NCBI RefSeq assembly: GCF_016587415.1
Contig: NZ_BNJI01000001.1
Span: 62,001-126,000, forward strand
Length of the DNA stretch: 64,000 bases
Origin: Ktedonobacter sp. SOSP1-85
GTDB taxonomy: Bacteria; Chloroflexota; Ktedonobacteria; Ktedonobacterales; Ktedonobacteraceae
Direction of reading: 5' to 3'
Positions 26,689-36,159 of the stretch are shown piece by piece. The notes under the pieces were generated by a model, which had not been told where the DNA came from, ran no database searches, and worked only from the letters and a program-made list of their open reading frames with translations. The translations under genes and the position numbers were made by a program. Position 1 is the first letter of the stretch, and each line of letters begins with the position of its first letter.

Positions 26689-26782
26689 ACGAAGCTCCAT
26701 TTCTTGATGATCACTAGACACCTCGCAGGCACGCGAACTGGGCGCCAGTGACAGCACTGGTGACCAGCCAGATTCACAAAAA

Positions 26783-26795
26783 TGAACAACGTTCA
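26783..26795. promoter_or_regulatory. Candidate TetR operator
   Basis: TGAACAACGTTCA is an inverted repeat with 5-bp arms and a 3-bp centre, located between the divergent YndJ-like and TetR genes, where an autoregulatory operator is expected. Confidence 0.4.
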
Positions 26796-26923
26796 CTTGC
26801 CAATATCCTAGCAGATGCGTTATGCTGAAGTCAAGGGTTGGACGCCGACTCGCATGATGGGGAGTCGATGTCCAGGGTGCTCGTGCGGATGTCGGCGAGC
26901 AAAATCGTCTGGAGGAGAGCAGT

Positions 26924-27634
26924 ATGGAATCGTCTGAGGCACAGGAGAAACACGAACCACGAGCAACGCAGAAGCTTACGCAGAAAGCGCTCCTGACGCG
27001 GCAGCGTATCATGGAGACAGCCTGGCGTCTGTTCGCGACGAAAGGCTATGATCAGACCACAATGCGCGAGATCGCGGCAGAGGCCTCGTGTTCACTGGGA
27101 CTGACCTATCGGTATTTTGCCAGCAAAGAGGATCTCGTCCTGGAATTGTACCGCTGGCTGGTGCTCCAGTTAGAGGAGCTGATTCCGCTGCTCCCTGTGA
27201 CCTCCATCGCCGACCGTTTTCATCAGCTCATGCACGCGCTGTTGGAGGTCATGACGCCGCATCGCTTAACGCTGGTTGCCTTATCCGGGGCGGCCCTCAA
27301 TCCCCTCTCGCGCGCCGGAGTCTTCGGCGAGGAGGGAATGGAAGTTCGTCACCGAGCGCGTGCAAGCTATCGTCTCCTGGTGGAGCGTGCCAGGGATATC
27401 CCTCGTGCCTCGCAGGTGGAGGATCTGGCGACGATTCTCTATGGCTTGCAACTGGCCCTGGTCCTGTTCTGGCTCCAGGATCTCAGCCCTGAGAGACGCC
27501 AGACCGAGACTCTTTTGCAGTTCATTCATGAACTGCTGGAGCGGTTGCGCCCCCTCTTACGGATTCCCTGGATCGCGCACCTCCTGGCTCGGTTCGCGCA
27601 CATTGTTGGGCCGCTGCTTGGATCGGAAGGATGA
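26924..27634 (+). CDS. TetR/AcrR family transcriptional regulator
   Basis: 236 residues. The N-terminal helix-turn-helix (residues 25-75) reads TRQRIMETAWRLFATKGYDQ, TMREIAAEASCSLGLTYRYF, which is typical of the family. The C-terminal ligand domain is helical and poorly conserved; the ligand is unknown. A GGAGGAG ribosome site precedes the ATG. It is divergent from the YndJ-epimerase operon across about 235 bp that contain a TGAAC-GTTCA palindrome, so it probably represses that operon and itself. Confidence 0.93.
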   Translation: MESSEAQEKHEPRATQKLTQKALLTRQRIMETAWRLFATKGYDQTTMREIAAEASCSLGLTYRYFASKEDLVLELYRWLVLQLEELIPLLPVTSIADRFHQLMHALLEVMTPHRLTLVALSGAALNPLSRAGVFGEEGMEVRHRARASYRLLVERARDIPRASQVEDLATILYGLQLALVLFWLQDLSPERRQTETLLQFIHELLERLRPLLRIPWIAHLLARFAHIVGPLLGSEG

Positions 27635-27802
27635 TAAACGCCAGCGAGGAAGCATGGTTCGCCTCAGCAAGAAGATGATCAAATCATGAGAGCAAGAACC
27701 TGTTGCACATCAGATGCGCAGGCTTTGCAAAAAAAGCGTAACTCCCTGCTTTTCTCCCCACTGTAGCAGATCAGCTTTTTCTTTGCAACACTACCCTTCA
27801 CA

Positions 27803-27831
27803 TTGCCTGTTAGCGCAAACCCTGCTATATT
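27803..27831 (+). promoter_or_regulatory. Sigma70-type promoter for the MalT-like gene
   Basis: TTGCCT at 27803-27808, a 17-bp spacer, and TATATT at 27826-27831, with the ATG 36 bp further on. The stretch 27635-27802 holds no gene. Confidence 0.55.
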
Positions 27832-27866
27832 TAGAGATATAGGGAAACACACGAAAGTAAGATATC

Positions 27867-30800
27867 ATGTCAAAACCTGTCTTGCCTGCACTCATCTGGT
27901 CGCAGGCAAATCATACTTATGATCTCCTGGCTAATGGAGTATTCCAACAGCCCTTTGCTGGGGAAGATGAAAGAGCCTGGCAGGGTTGGCTGGAAACCCA
28001 GACCGGCTTCTCCTTTCAGGGACAAGGGGGGCACCTCAGTGTTCTCAAGGAAGCACATTCACACGAGACAGGCGACTGGTATGCGTATGCCTCTCATGGT
28101 CAACGCCAGATAAAGCGCTCTCTCGGAAAAACCGAGACTATTACCCTGGCTCGCCTAGAGGAGATAGCTGCAACGCTTACACAGATGCGTGAGAGTACGC
28201 TTTCCGCTCACCCCACCACATCGCAGACAGCCGCGGTTTTCTCCCCTCCGTCTACGCCTTTTCCTCTCGTGGGATTATCAGAGCCTGGATCTTTTTCTGG
28301 CTCCCTGCTCCTGCCCAAGCTCTTACCGCCACGTTTGCCTGGCACACTGGTGACACGTGAACGTTTAATAGCGCAACTGGATCAGACATTGACACACGGA
28401 CTGACACTGCTCTCAGCTTCGGCTGGCTTTGGCAAAACAACATTGCTCTCAACCTGGGCAGCGCATTGCCTCTGTCCAGTGGCCTGGCTGTCACTGGACG
28501 AGCAGGACAATCATCCTATGCGCTTCTGGAGCTATGTGATTGCCGCATTGCGCACCACAGAACCCACGTTGGGAGAAATCGCCCTAAGTATGCTGTACTC
28601 GCCGCGGCCCCCAGCCTTGCCGGCTATTCTGACAACGCTGATCAACGATTTTGTTGCTGGTCAGGAGGAGCGAGTGCTAGTGTTAGATGATTATCATGTC
28701 ATCGACGATCCAGACATAGCCAGTTCCTTTTTGTTCTTGCTCAAACACCTGCCCTCCAGGCTGCACTTGATCTTGGCCGGGCGTACTGATCCGCCGCTGG
28801 CGTTACCCCGTTTGCGTGCATGCGGACAGGTCATCGAGATACGTGATCGCGATTTGCGCTTTACGTCTGCAGAGGCTGCACGTTTCTTGCTCCAGGCAAT
28901 GCAACTTCCCCTGGTAGAAGCAGAAGTCAATATACTGGAACAGCGCACCGAGGGCTGGATCGCTGGTCTGCAACTGGCGGCCCTCGCCATGCGCGCACAC
29001 GCGGATTCTTCCGCGTTTGTTCAGCAGCTCTCCGGCAGCCAGCGTTTTATTCTCGACTATATGCAGACCGAGGTACTGGAGTGCCAGCCCCAGGAGATAC
29101 AAGATTTTCTGCTCCGCACGGCGATCTTAACTCGCTTGCACGCCTCGCTCTGTCAAGCAGTGACGCTGGGAACCAATACACAAGAGAGCCAACAGATGCT
29201 ACTCGCCCTGGAGACAGCCAATCTCTTCCTGGTTCCCCTTGACGAAGAGCGACACTGGTATCGTTTGCACGGCCTGTTTCGCGATGTGCTCCAAGCCCGT
29301 CTGCGCACGCTGTTCCCGGAATGCATCCCCATCTTGCATCAACGCGCGGCCCATTGGTATGCGCAACAGGGAGATGCGCGCATGGCGATTATCCACGCGC
29401 TTACTGGTGCCGATTACGACTTCGCCGCCACTTTGATGGAGCAATCCGCAGAGCAGATGTGCTTCAATGGAGAGGGCACACAGTTAGATACCTGGATCAA
29501 GCGGCTGCCTGACGCGCTGCTGCTCACCCATGGTCGCCTCGCCCTCACAACTGTCTTACAGCTCTTATTTTCCACATTTAACGCTCCGAATGAGCAGTGG
29601 GAGCAGACGGTAAACAGGACGGAACAGACCATCGCGCGCCTGGATCCGCTTTTAGAAAGCCCGCACGCTGTTGCTCTCTCAGAATCAGAAGCCCGCTTGC
29701 TGCACAATCGCCTGGCCTTGTTGCGCAACTGGATAGCGGCCAGGGCTGCGCGTATGCAAGGGGATGAGGAGCAGAGGCGCCGCCTTGGCTCCCAGATGCA
29801 GGAATTAGCCAGAGACGATGACGTCGTGTGGAAAATGCTTCCGACCTTCAACCGCTTCGACACAGACAAGAATCAGGTTGCCATGCTTCCGCTACTCTCT
29901 GCGTTGAAGCAGCAGGCCGAGAGAGAGCAGCATCACTATGAAGCGGCCTGGCTGATGGTGATGCTCGCCTTAGCCTATCAGCAGGCAGGGCAACTGCACC
30001 AAACCTACCAGAATTATCGCGAGGCGTTACAGCGCTTGCAGCAGATGGGAAAGGCGCGGGCGCAGTTCGGGTACAGTCATCTTTACCTGGCTCAGATTCA
30101 TTGGGTCTGGAACCAACTTGAAGAAGCACAGGCCCATATTGCTACGGCACAACAATTCGCTCAAACCTGGCACCATATAAATATGCAGATACAAGTATAT
30201 TGCCAATCCATCCTCGTTCTCCTCGCACTGGGGAAACAGGCTGAAGCAGAACAGGCTCTGGCTGAAGCAGAGCAACTCTTCCAGCAGCATCAGTGGCAGC
30301 ATCTTCGTACTCGGGTGATGACCGCACGGGCGCAGATCTGGCTAGCTCAGGGCAATCTCGTTGCTCTGGCCAATTGGGCTGCACAAAAAGAGATCGATCC
30401 ACACCTTCTCAATCACATTAACGAACTAGAATACGCAGAATATCTGGCTCTGGTACGTGCCTATCTTGCCTTGCAGAAAACTATTGAAGCGCTGTCTTTG
30501 CTGACACTTCTGCTCGCCCTCGCAGAGCAGCACCAGAATATCTGGCACATTGTGCAGGTTCTCGTCCTCCAGGTGGTGGCGCTGTACGCTTCCGGTGAAG
30601 CCATTCAGGCCCAGCAGGTCGCGGCACACCTGCTCCAGTTGGCTGAGCCTGCAGATTACCTGCGTCTATATTTGGACGCAGGCGATCCCATGCGGCAGGT
30701 ACTCCAGAGCATCCTGAACGCCGCGCACACCCTGTCCGAACGTGATGCTTCCCCGGCTCTCCTTGACTCAGTCAGAACTCTGCTGGCGGCATTTGGGCAG

Positions 30801-31064
30801 CAGACGAGCCAGGCCGCTCACATAGAGCAGCCATCCTCCTTGCCGCTTCAGGCAATTCATTACCCCCCGCTCTCACCGCTCACCGCACGCGAACAGGAGG
30901 TCTTGCATCTGTTGGCGCAGGGAACCACGAACCAAGAGATCGCCGATCGACTGGTTATTTCTTTTGCCACTGCGAAGAAGCACGTAGCCAATATTCTGAG
31001 CAAGCTGGGAGCCGAGAATAGAGTGCAGGCCATTGCCCGCGCGCGAGAGTACGCACTCCTTTAG
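27867..31064 (+). CDS. MalT/LuxR-type ATP-dependent regulator with extra N-terminal domain
   Basis: 1065 residues. Residues 8-105 are an added domain (LIWSQANHTYDLLANGVFQQ, then WLETQTGFSFQGQGGHLSVL, WYAYASHGQ, LGKTETITLARLEEIAATL) that matches the C-terminus of the IS accessory protein at 16742. The STAND ATPase module follows: Walker A SASAGFGKTTLLSTW (near 184), Walker B RVLVLDDYHVID (near 270). Helical TPR-like repeats fill residues 500-970. A LuxR helix-turn-helix ends the protein (LTAREQEVLHLLAQGTTNQE, then FATAKKHVANILSKLGAENR). MalT-type proteins bind an inducer and ATP, oligomerise and activate transcription. The downstream UbiX/UbiD module is a possible target, but a strong terminator lies between. 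Confidence 0.94.
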   Translation: MSKPVLPALIWSQANHTYDLLANGVFQQPFAGEDERAWQGWLETQTGFSFQGQGGHLSVLKEAHSHETGDWYAYASHGQRQIKRSLGKTETITLARLEEIAATLTQMRESTLSAHPTTSQTAAVFSPPSTPFPLVGLSEPGSFSGSLLLPKLLPPRLPGTLVTRERLIAQLDQTLTHGLTLLSASAGFGKTTLLSTWAAHCLCPVAWLSLDEQDNHPMRFWSYVIAALRTTEPTLGEIALSMLYSPRPPALPAILTTLINDFVAGQEERVLVLDDYHVIDDPDIASSFLFLLKHLPSRLHLILAGRTDPPLALPRLRACGQVIEIRDRDLRFTSAEAARFLLQAMQLPLVEAEVNILEQRTEGWIAGLQLAALAMRAHADSSAFVQQLSGSQRFILDYMQTEVLECQPQEIQDFLLRTAILTRLHASLCQAVTLGTNTQESQQMLLALETANLFLVPLDEERHWYRLHGLFRDVLQARLRTLFPECIPILHQRAAHWYAQQGDARMAIIHALTGADYDFAATLMEQSAEQMCFNGEGTQLDTWIKRLPDALLLTHGRLALTTVLQLLFSTFNAPNEQWEQTVNRTEQTIARLDPLLESPHAVALSESEARLLHNRLALLRNWIAARAARMQGDEEQRRRLGSQMQELARDDDVVWKMLPTFNRFDTDKNQVAMLPLLSALKQQAEREQHHYEAAWLMVMLALAYQQAGQLHQTYQNYREALQRLQQMGKARAQFGYSHLYLAQIHWVWNQLEEAQAHIATAQQFAQTWHHINMQIQVYCQSILVLLALGKQAEAEQALAEAEQLFQQHQWQHLRTRVMTARAQIWLAQGNLVALANWAAQKEIDPHLLNHINELEYAEYLALVRAYLALQKTIEALSLLTLLLALAEQHQNIWHIVQVLVLQVVALYASGEAIQAQQVAAHLLQLAEPADYLRLYLDAGDPMRQVLQSILNAAHTLSERDASPALLDSVRTLLAAFGQQTSQAAHIEQPSSLPLQAIHYPPLSPLTAREQEVLHLLAQGTTNQEIADRLVISFATAKKHVANILSKLGAENRVQAIARAREYALL

Positions 31065-31088
31065 CCTCCAACCATCCTCTGCTGTTCC

Positions 31089-31162
31089 TTTCCCTCAGGC
31101 AAAAAAGCCCCTTCGTAGTAGCCATCCGGCTACTACGAAGGGGCTTTTTTGCCTGAGGGAAA
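31089..31162. terminator. Perfect 35-bp bidirectional hairpin
   Basis: 31089-31123 and 31128-31162 are exact reverse complements with a 4-nt loop (ATCC). A6 on the left arm and T6 on the right arm flank the GC-rich core, the form of an intrinsic terminator working in both directions. It lies 25 bp after the regulator stop. The stem is much longer than needed, so it may also be a captured MITE. Confidence 0.8.
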
Positions 31163-31258
31163 TACTCCTCAATAGTAGCCGAAAAGCTACTGCGTATGGG
31201 TCCGGAAAACTGGTATCCTCTCTCTATGAGAAACACCTAAACGGAGGCTGGTACAACG

Positions 31259-31474
31259 ATGCATTATCGCATTCGGATCAACGGACATCTTGGTCCATCC
31301 TGGCGGGAATGGTTTGAACTATTAGAGATTGTCGAGGAAGTTGCGGGAACCACCCTACTGTATGGGCAACTGGCCGATCAAGCAGCGCTGTATAGTGTGC
31401 TTCTCAAAATTCGCAATCTTGGCCTGACATTGCGCTCGCTTGAGACAAGTGAGGATGAAGAAGAAAGTAAATAA
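31259..31474 (+). CDS. Small conserved-looking protein (71 aa) at the head of the UbiX/UbiD cluster
   Basis: MHYRIRINGHLGPSWREWFE, then LEIVEEVAGTTLLYGQLADQ and AALYSVLLKIRNLGLTLRSL, with an acidic tail. The pattern (ligand-like strand, W-x-x-W-F, LP/LADQAALxxVLxKIRxLGL) is one I associate with many Ktedonobacterial genomes, but no function is known to me. GGAGG lies about 11 bases upstream. Its stop is two bases before the UbiX start, so the two are translated from one message. It lacks the CxxC pairs of VdcD-type UbiD partner subunits. Confidence 0.7.
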   Translation: MHYRIRINGHLGPSWREWFELLEIVEEVAGTTLLYGQLADQAALYSVLLKIRNLGLTLRSLETSEDEEESK

Positions 31475-31476
31475 AG

Positions 31477-32088
31477 ATGAGTACACCACAACGTATGATT
31501 ATCGGCATCAGTGGAGCGACTGGCGTCATATATGGGGTGCGCTTGCTCCAGGTGCTCAAGCAGCAGGGCATCGAAACCCACTTGGTCGTCACCAAAGCGG
31601 GGGAAAGGACACGTGCCTATGAGACAGATCTCTCAATGCATCAGTTGCGGAGTCTGGCTGATGTCTGGTATCCCGTCACCGATGTGGGAGCGGCTATTTC
31701 CAGTGGCTCCTTCAAGACCATGGGTATGATCATTGCCCCATGTTCGATCCGCACGATGAGCGAGATTGCGCACGGGATCACCAGCAACCTGCTCACGCGT
31801 GCTGCCGATGTGGTCCTGAAAGAACGGCGCCGCCTGGTCTTGATGCTTCGCGAAACACCCCTCACGGCAGGTCACATCAAAAGCATGCTCACGGTCACAG
31901 AGAGCGGCGGCATCATTGCCCCACCAGTACCCGCTTTCTATATCCGGTCCCAGACCATCGAAGATCTGGTCGATCATACGGTCGGACGCGTACTGGATTT
32001 ATTCGATATCGAGATGGAAGGTGTGCGGCGTTGGGGAGAAACAGCGGCATGTGAAGATGTAGCGGACCCAATCGGAAGCGCTTTTTAA
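31477..32088 (+). CDS. ubiX: UbiX-family flavin prenyltransferase
   Basis: 203 residues. The flavin-binding start is IIGISGATGVIYGVRLLQVL, and the family signature APCSIRTMSEIAHGITSNLL plus the LVLMLRETPL block (conserved Arg-Glu) are present. The protein joins a dimethylallyl group to FMN to make prenylated FMN, the cofactor of UbiD decarboxylases. A UbiD gene follows on the same strand after 140 bp. The start lies only two bases after the small upstream gene, indicating coupling. Confidence 0.95.
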   Translation: MSTPQRMIIGISGATGVIYGVRLLQVLKQQGIETHLVVTKAGERTRAYETDLSMHQLRSLADVWYPVTDVGAAISSGSFKTMGMIIAPCSIRTMSEIAHGITSNLLTRAADVVLKERRRLVLMLRETPLTAGHIKSMLTVTESGGIIAPPVPAFYIRSQTIEDLVDHTVGRVLDLFDIEMEGVRRWGETAACEDVADPIGSAF

Positions 32089-32228
32089 GTTAGGAGATAA
32101 AGACAACGGCAAATTTCCCAGTCGGTTCTCTGCTCTTGCGACGTTATGCATGAGAAAATTTTGCCTGAATCTGTTGTTGAGGGAAGATAGCCTATGCGCT
32201 ATTCTTCGTACAATCCGAGGATAATAAA

Positions 32229-33740
32229 ATGAGTCAAATAAAGCAAAAGAATGTAAAAAGACATTTACGCTCTCTACGAGAGTACATAGAGGCCCTGCAC
32301 AAAATCGGCGAAGTTGTCGAGGTTGAGCGCGAAGTCGATTGGAATCTAGAGATTGGCGCGATCACCCGCAGGGTCAATGAACTGGGAGCGCCCGCGCCAC
32401 TCTTTATGAACATCAAAGGCATTGCCCCCGGCTTTCGCGTACTAGGAGCACCTGCGGGGATCAGTTCCGCGCCTGGACGCTACTTGAGCCGCATCGCTCT
32501 TTCACTGGGACTCTCCGCCATGGCCTCAGGCAGCGAGATCATTGAAGCTCTGGTTGAGGCGCGCAATGCGCAGGGCATTGCGCCGCGCATCGTCGCGTCG
32601 GGAGCATGCAAGGAACATATCGACCTGGGTGACGCCGTGGATTTACTGAAATTCCCCACTCCGTTCATTCACGAGGGCGATGGCGGCCGCTACATTGGGA
32701 CCTATGGAACTATTGTGGCGCGGACGCCTGATGGAAGTTGGACGAACTGGTCGAATGCGCGTGTGATGCTGCTCGATGGCAAACGCATGACCGGCATTGT
32801 CAGTCCTTTTCAGCACCTGGGCGTGATTCATAAGCTGTGGAAAGAGCAAGGCAAAGACATGCCCTTCGCGCTTTGTTTGGGAGTCGAGCCAGCAATCTCA
32901 TTTGTCTCGGGGATGCCCCTACCGAAGTTCATTAATGAATCCGATTATCTGGGTGGCTACCTGAGTGAAGCCATCGATGTCGTCGCCTGCGAAACAGTGA
33001 AGCTTGAGGTTCCAGCAACATCAGAGATCGTGATTGAGGGGTATCTCTCCGCGACAGAGACCACCGTGGAGGGTCCTATGGGCGAATACGCGGGCTATCT
33101 ATGGCCGGACGCAGGTGAAATCCGACCAGTATATCATGTCACGGCGGTAACGCATCGCCATGAACCTATTTTGCCTGTTGTGGTCGCTGGTGAGCCGGTT
33201 GAGGAAGACCATACAGTCCAGGGCATCCCGAGCGCGGCAGAGACGTTGGTTCAATTGCGCCAGGCTGGCATTCCGGCAACTATGGCGTGGGTGACGCTTG
33301 AGGCTGCCAATCACTGGTTGGTAGTAACGTTGCCCAACACCTGGAAACAGCAAACAGGGCTTGACCGCAACGAACTCTTCAAGACTATTGGCGATACTAT
33401 CTTCAAATCGAAATTTGGCGCGGTCATCCCGAAGGTGATCGTGCTCAATGATGACATTGATGCAAGCAATACCAACGAGGTCATATGGGGCTTTGCCACA
33501 CGTGTGCGCCCGGTCTCTGGTGAACATTTCTTCAATCACGAGGCGACGAGTCCGTTAATCGCGTTTCTGACCACCAATGAAAAGTTTGCCTTTGATACGA
33601 CCAAGGTGGTCTACGATGGTCTCGCTCCAGAGGAATGGGGAGAACATTTACCCAAACGTACATCCTTCAAACACAACTACTCCAGAGAATTGCAAGCGCA
33701 CGTGTTACAGAACTGGGAAGCTTACGGATATAAAGCATAG
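32229..33740 (+). CDS. ubiD: UbiD-family prenyl-FMN-dependent decarboxylase
   Basis: 503 residues, usual family length. Catalytic positions are visible: Arg in NWSNARVMLLDGKRMTG, Glu in ATSEIVIEGYLSATE, and Glu in EGPMGEYAGYLWPD, corresponding to the Arg-Glu-Glu triad of Fdc1/UbiD. HLGVIHKLWKEQGKDMPFAL is the family-typical helix after the cofactor loop. It (de)carboxylates aromatic or alpha,beta-unsaturated acids; the sequence alone does not separate vanillate, hydroxybenzoate, pyrrole or other substrates. The neighbouring UbiX supplies cofactor and the MFS exporter downstream may move substrate or product. A GAGGA ribosome site is present. Confidence 0.94.
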   Translation: MSQIKQKNVKRHLRSLREYIEALHKIGEVVEVEREVDWNLEIGAITRRVNELGAPAPLFMNIKGIAPGFRVLGAPAGISSAPGRYLSRIALSLGLSAMASGSEIIEALVEARNAQGIAPRIVASGACKEHIDLGDAVDLLKFPTPFIHEGDGGRYIGTYGTIVARTPDGSWTNWSNARVMLLDGKRMTGIVSPFQHLGVIHKLWKEQGKDMPFALCLGVEPAISFVSGMPLPKFINESDYLGGYLSEAIDVVACETVKLEVPATSEIVIEGYLSATETTVEGPMGEYAGYLWPDAGEIRPVYHVTAVTHRHEPILPVVVAGEPVEEDHTVQGIPSAAETLVQLRQAGIPATMAWVTLEAANHWLVVTLPNTWKQQTGLDRNELFKTIGDTIFKSKFGAVIPKVIVLNDDIDASNTNEVIWGFATRVRPVSGEHFFNHEATSPLIAFLTTNEKFAFDTTKVVYDGLAPEEWGEHLPKRTSFKHNYSRELQAHVLQNWEAYGYKA

Positions 33741-33942
33741 TTCTCAAGGGGCCAGATAGATGAAAGCATCTTTCTCGCTCTGCCTGTGAATGGAGCGGCG
33801 CCCCATTCACGTCGGCTGCCTTACTCTTGGACTCGACTTTGCCACACCAGAATACCCACTGCTTCTACCAGGTCTCTTTGTACGCATTCTCTTCCTAGCC
33901 TGATAGGCGGTGGCACGCTTCACGAAAGGACGTTTCTTTCTA

Positions 33943-35208
33943 ATGCCGAATGAAATGCCAACTGCTTTGCCAATACAGAAGGCAGGTAGGATCGATCCGC
34001 GCATCGCGTTACTGGCGCTGGGCATGTTTGCGCTGGGTACCGATGCCTTTGTCATTGCTGGCGTCTTACCTGTGATCGCGAAAGAGATGAACGTGACCGC
34101 AGGGCTGGCCGGGCAACTGGTCACGGTTTTCTCGCTCACCTATGGTCTGGGTTCACCCTTCCTGGCCGCTCTCGCCAGTCGTTGGCCGCGCAACCGCGTG
34201 TTGATTGGTTCCCTGGGCCTCTTTTGCCTCGCCAATGTGGGATCAGCCCTTGCGCCAACCTTTCCACTTCTCCTGCTCACACGTGTACTGGCTGGCTGTT
34301 TCGCCGCCACTTACGCGCCATTGGCCTATACCATTGGAACATCGCTGGCTCCGCCTGAAAAACGTGGGCAGGCGCTAGCCCTGGTAGTCATCGGCCTGAC
34401 GGCCGCGACCGTCCTGGGTTCGCCGCTGGGGACCTGGATTGGGGAACATGCCGGTTGGCGGGTATCCTTTGGTTTGGTAGCACTACTGGCAGGTATAGCC
34501 TTTGTTGCCCTTTTGTTCTGTGGCTTGCCCAAAGTAATGGAATCTGAAGCGCTATCGTTGAAAGCACGCCTGGCACCCATTGCGGAGCCGCGTCTCTTGC
34601 TTGCGCTGATCCCAGCTCTTATGTGGAATATGGGCATCTACGCCATTTATACCTACATCGCGCCACTGCTCCAGCACAGCCTCTCGGTGACTGATATCAG
34701 CGGTTTGTTACTTGTCTTCGGCCTGGGAGTCATGGTGGGCAACTGGTCCGGCGGCGTGATCGCTGATCGCTATGGGCCCACGCGTCCCCTTGCTAGTAGC
34801 CTCGTGGTGCTTGCGCTAGTCTTTGCAACACTCTCGCTTTCGACGACCACTCTTCTTGGCGCGTTGATCGTTCTCTTCATCTGGGGTGTCGCGGGCTCTC
34901 TGGTGTTTATTCCTCAGCAGCACCGACTCCTCGGTCTGGCACCCAAACACGCGAATGTCGTCCTGGCACTCAATAACTCGACACTCTATCTGGGAATTGC
35001 TGGAGGAGCTGCTCTCGGCGGAGTGATTCTGCACACAGCTTCGGAAACCATGCTTGATTGGTTCGCGACAGGCTGCGCTCTACTGGCCTTCCTGGTGTTG
35101 TTCCTCAGTCTTCAGATAAATCGTCATTCACGCAAGCGTGAAGCGCCACCCACACCGCAAGTAGAGGAAACAGCAGTCGTTGCCTTGGCAAACGAAGAAA
35201 TGTTTTAG
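33943..35208 (+). CDS. MFS transporter, DHA1-type (12 TM)
   Basis: 421 residues from ATG 33943 (GAAAGGA upstream; a GTG at 33910 would add 11 residues). Twelve hydrophobic helices are visible. The first two are joined by a loop ending LAALASRWPRNRVLIG, the classical MFS motif A, and the fifth helix carries the drug/H+ antiporter motif C-like GSPLGTWIGEHAGWR. Such proteins export drugs or small metabolites with proton exchange. It lies about 200 bp after UbiD on the same strand, so it may belong to the same module. Confidence 0.92.
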   Translation: MPNEMPTALPIQKAGRIDPRIALLALGMFALGTDAFVIAGVLPVIAKEMNVTAGLAGQLVTVFSLTYGLGSPFLAALASRWPRNRVLIGSLGLFCLANVGSALAPTFPLLLLTRVLAGCFAATYAPLAYTIGTSLAPPEKRGQALALVVIGLTAATVLGSPLGTWIGEHAGWRVSFGLVALLAGIAFVALLFCGLPKVMESEALSLKARLAPIAEPRLLLALIPALMWNMGIYAIYTYIAPLLQHSLSVTDISGLLLVFGLGVMVGNWSGGVIADRYGPTRPLASSLVVLALVFATLSLSTTTLLGALIVLFIWGVAGSLVFIPQQHRLLGLAPKHANVVLALNNSTLYLGIAGGAALGGVILHTASETMLDWFATGCALLAFLVLFLSLQINRHSRKREAPPTPQVEETAVVALANEEMF

Positions 35209-35326
35209 CTAGGAGAAACAAAGAGGTTTCCCCTGGAAACAACCGCACTCTTGTCGCAAAGTTGCCGAGATCGTTGTGGCTGAGCTCGGTCTGTAGCAAA
35301 CCTAAAAGAGAGCAAAGGATATCTGA

Positions 35327-35974
35327 ATGCATCTAGGAATTATCGGATCTGGCCATATTGGGGCAACGGTAGGGAAGCTCTGGGCAAAGGCAGGACATTC
35401 TGTCCTGTTCAGTTCGCGCAATCCAGAGCAACTCGCCGAACTGGTGAAAGTCGCAGGCCCAAACACGCATGCGGGAAGCATCCAGGAGGCTACTGAATTT
35501 GGTGAGGTTGTATTACTCGCAGTACCCTGGGATGGTGTTGAAGAGGCTCTCGCAGCGGCGAAGCTTCGAAATGGTGCAATAGTGATCGACACGACCAATC
35601 AGTTCTCTGCCGGAAGCTTGCAAGTCTTTCCAGGAGGCATCAGCGCGCTTGAATTCAATGCGCGCCGCGCCAAAGGTGCCAGGGTCGTGAAAGCCTACAA
35701 TACGCTGACCTCTGGCTTTCTGGCGAAAGTCGCTGGACGCAGCGGGCAACAGCGCGTCGCCATGCCCTACGCGGGTGAGGACGCCCAGGCCAAACAGGTC
35801 GTTGCACGTTTGATTTCTGAGAGTGGCTTTGACCCGTTTGATGTCGGCGGTTGGTCCGAGGCGCATTTCATCGAGCCACCACGTCGTCCAGGCGCCTTTT
35901 ATGGCGAAGAGTGGCAGCTCGATACTGCACGCGCAGTATTAGGCCGGCTCACTGGATACCAGGAGAAAGAATAA
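35327..35974 (+). CDS. NADPH-F420 oxidoreductase-like (NPD/ProC-type Rossmann) protein
   Basis: 215 residues. The N-terminal dinucleotide motif GIIGSGHIGATVGKLWAKAG is followed by SSRNPEQL, which places an Arg after the second strand as in NADPH-binding members, then LLAVPWDGVEEALAA and the family-typical VIDTTNQFSAG and VVKAYNTLTSGFLA. These match coenzyme F420:NADP oxidoreductases and related reductases. Whether F420 is used cannot be decided from sequence. AAAGGA precedes the ATG. It is the last gene before the transposon graveyard; its 3' end is intact. Confidence 0.9.
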   Translation: MHLGIIGSGHIGATVGKLWAKAGHSVLFSSRNPEQLAELVKVAGPNTHAGSIQEATEFGEVVLLAVPWDGVEEALAAAKLRNGAIVIDTTNQFSAGSLQVFPGGISALEFNARRAKGARVVKAYNTLTSGFLAKVAGRSGQQRVAMPYAGEDAQAKQVVARLISESGFDPFDVGGWSEAHFIEPPRRPGAFYGEEWQLDTARAVLGRLTGYQEKE

Positions 35975-36052
35975 AAGACGTATGTTCGGCTGTGTGGCAA
36001 AAAACGAAGAGGAACACCAAGGACGGAGCTTCGCCATTCTTCTGCGGTGCTT

Positions 36053-36155
36053 AGATGGCCACCCCGAACCGTTCTGCGATGAACGCCGCCTGCCCCACGC
36101 TGTCTCCTGTGCGCACTCTTCGCATCTGCCCTTTCCTCATCATATGTATGGCTTC
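36053..36155 (-). pseudogene. C-terminal tail of an IS6-family transposase
   Basis: Read on the minus strand it gives IHMMRKGQMRRVRTGDSVGQ and AAFIAERFGVA, which parallels the end of the IS6 transposase at 57733 (VMHMLRKGQVPKVDKGDSLS). Only about 33 residues remain, and it is joined directly to an IS630 fragment. Confidence 0.75.
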
Positions 36156-36159
36156 TGAT

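Noticed and set aside
26689..27012. Extension of the YndJ-like protein to 27012
   Set aside because: It would overlap the TetR start and the operator region and has no membrane or family pattern.
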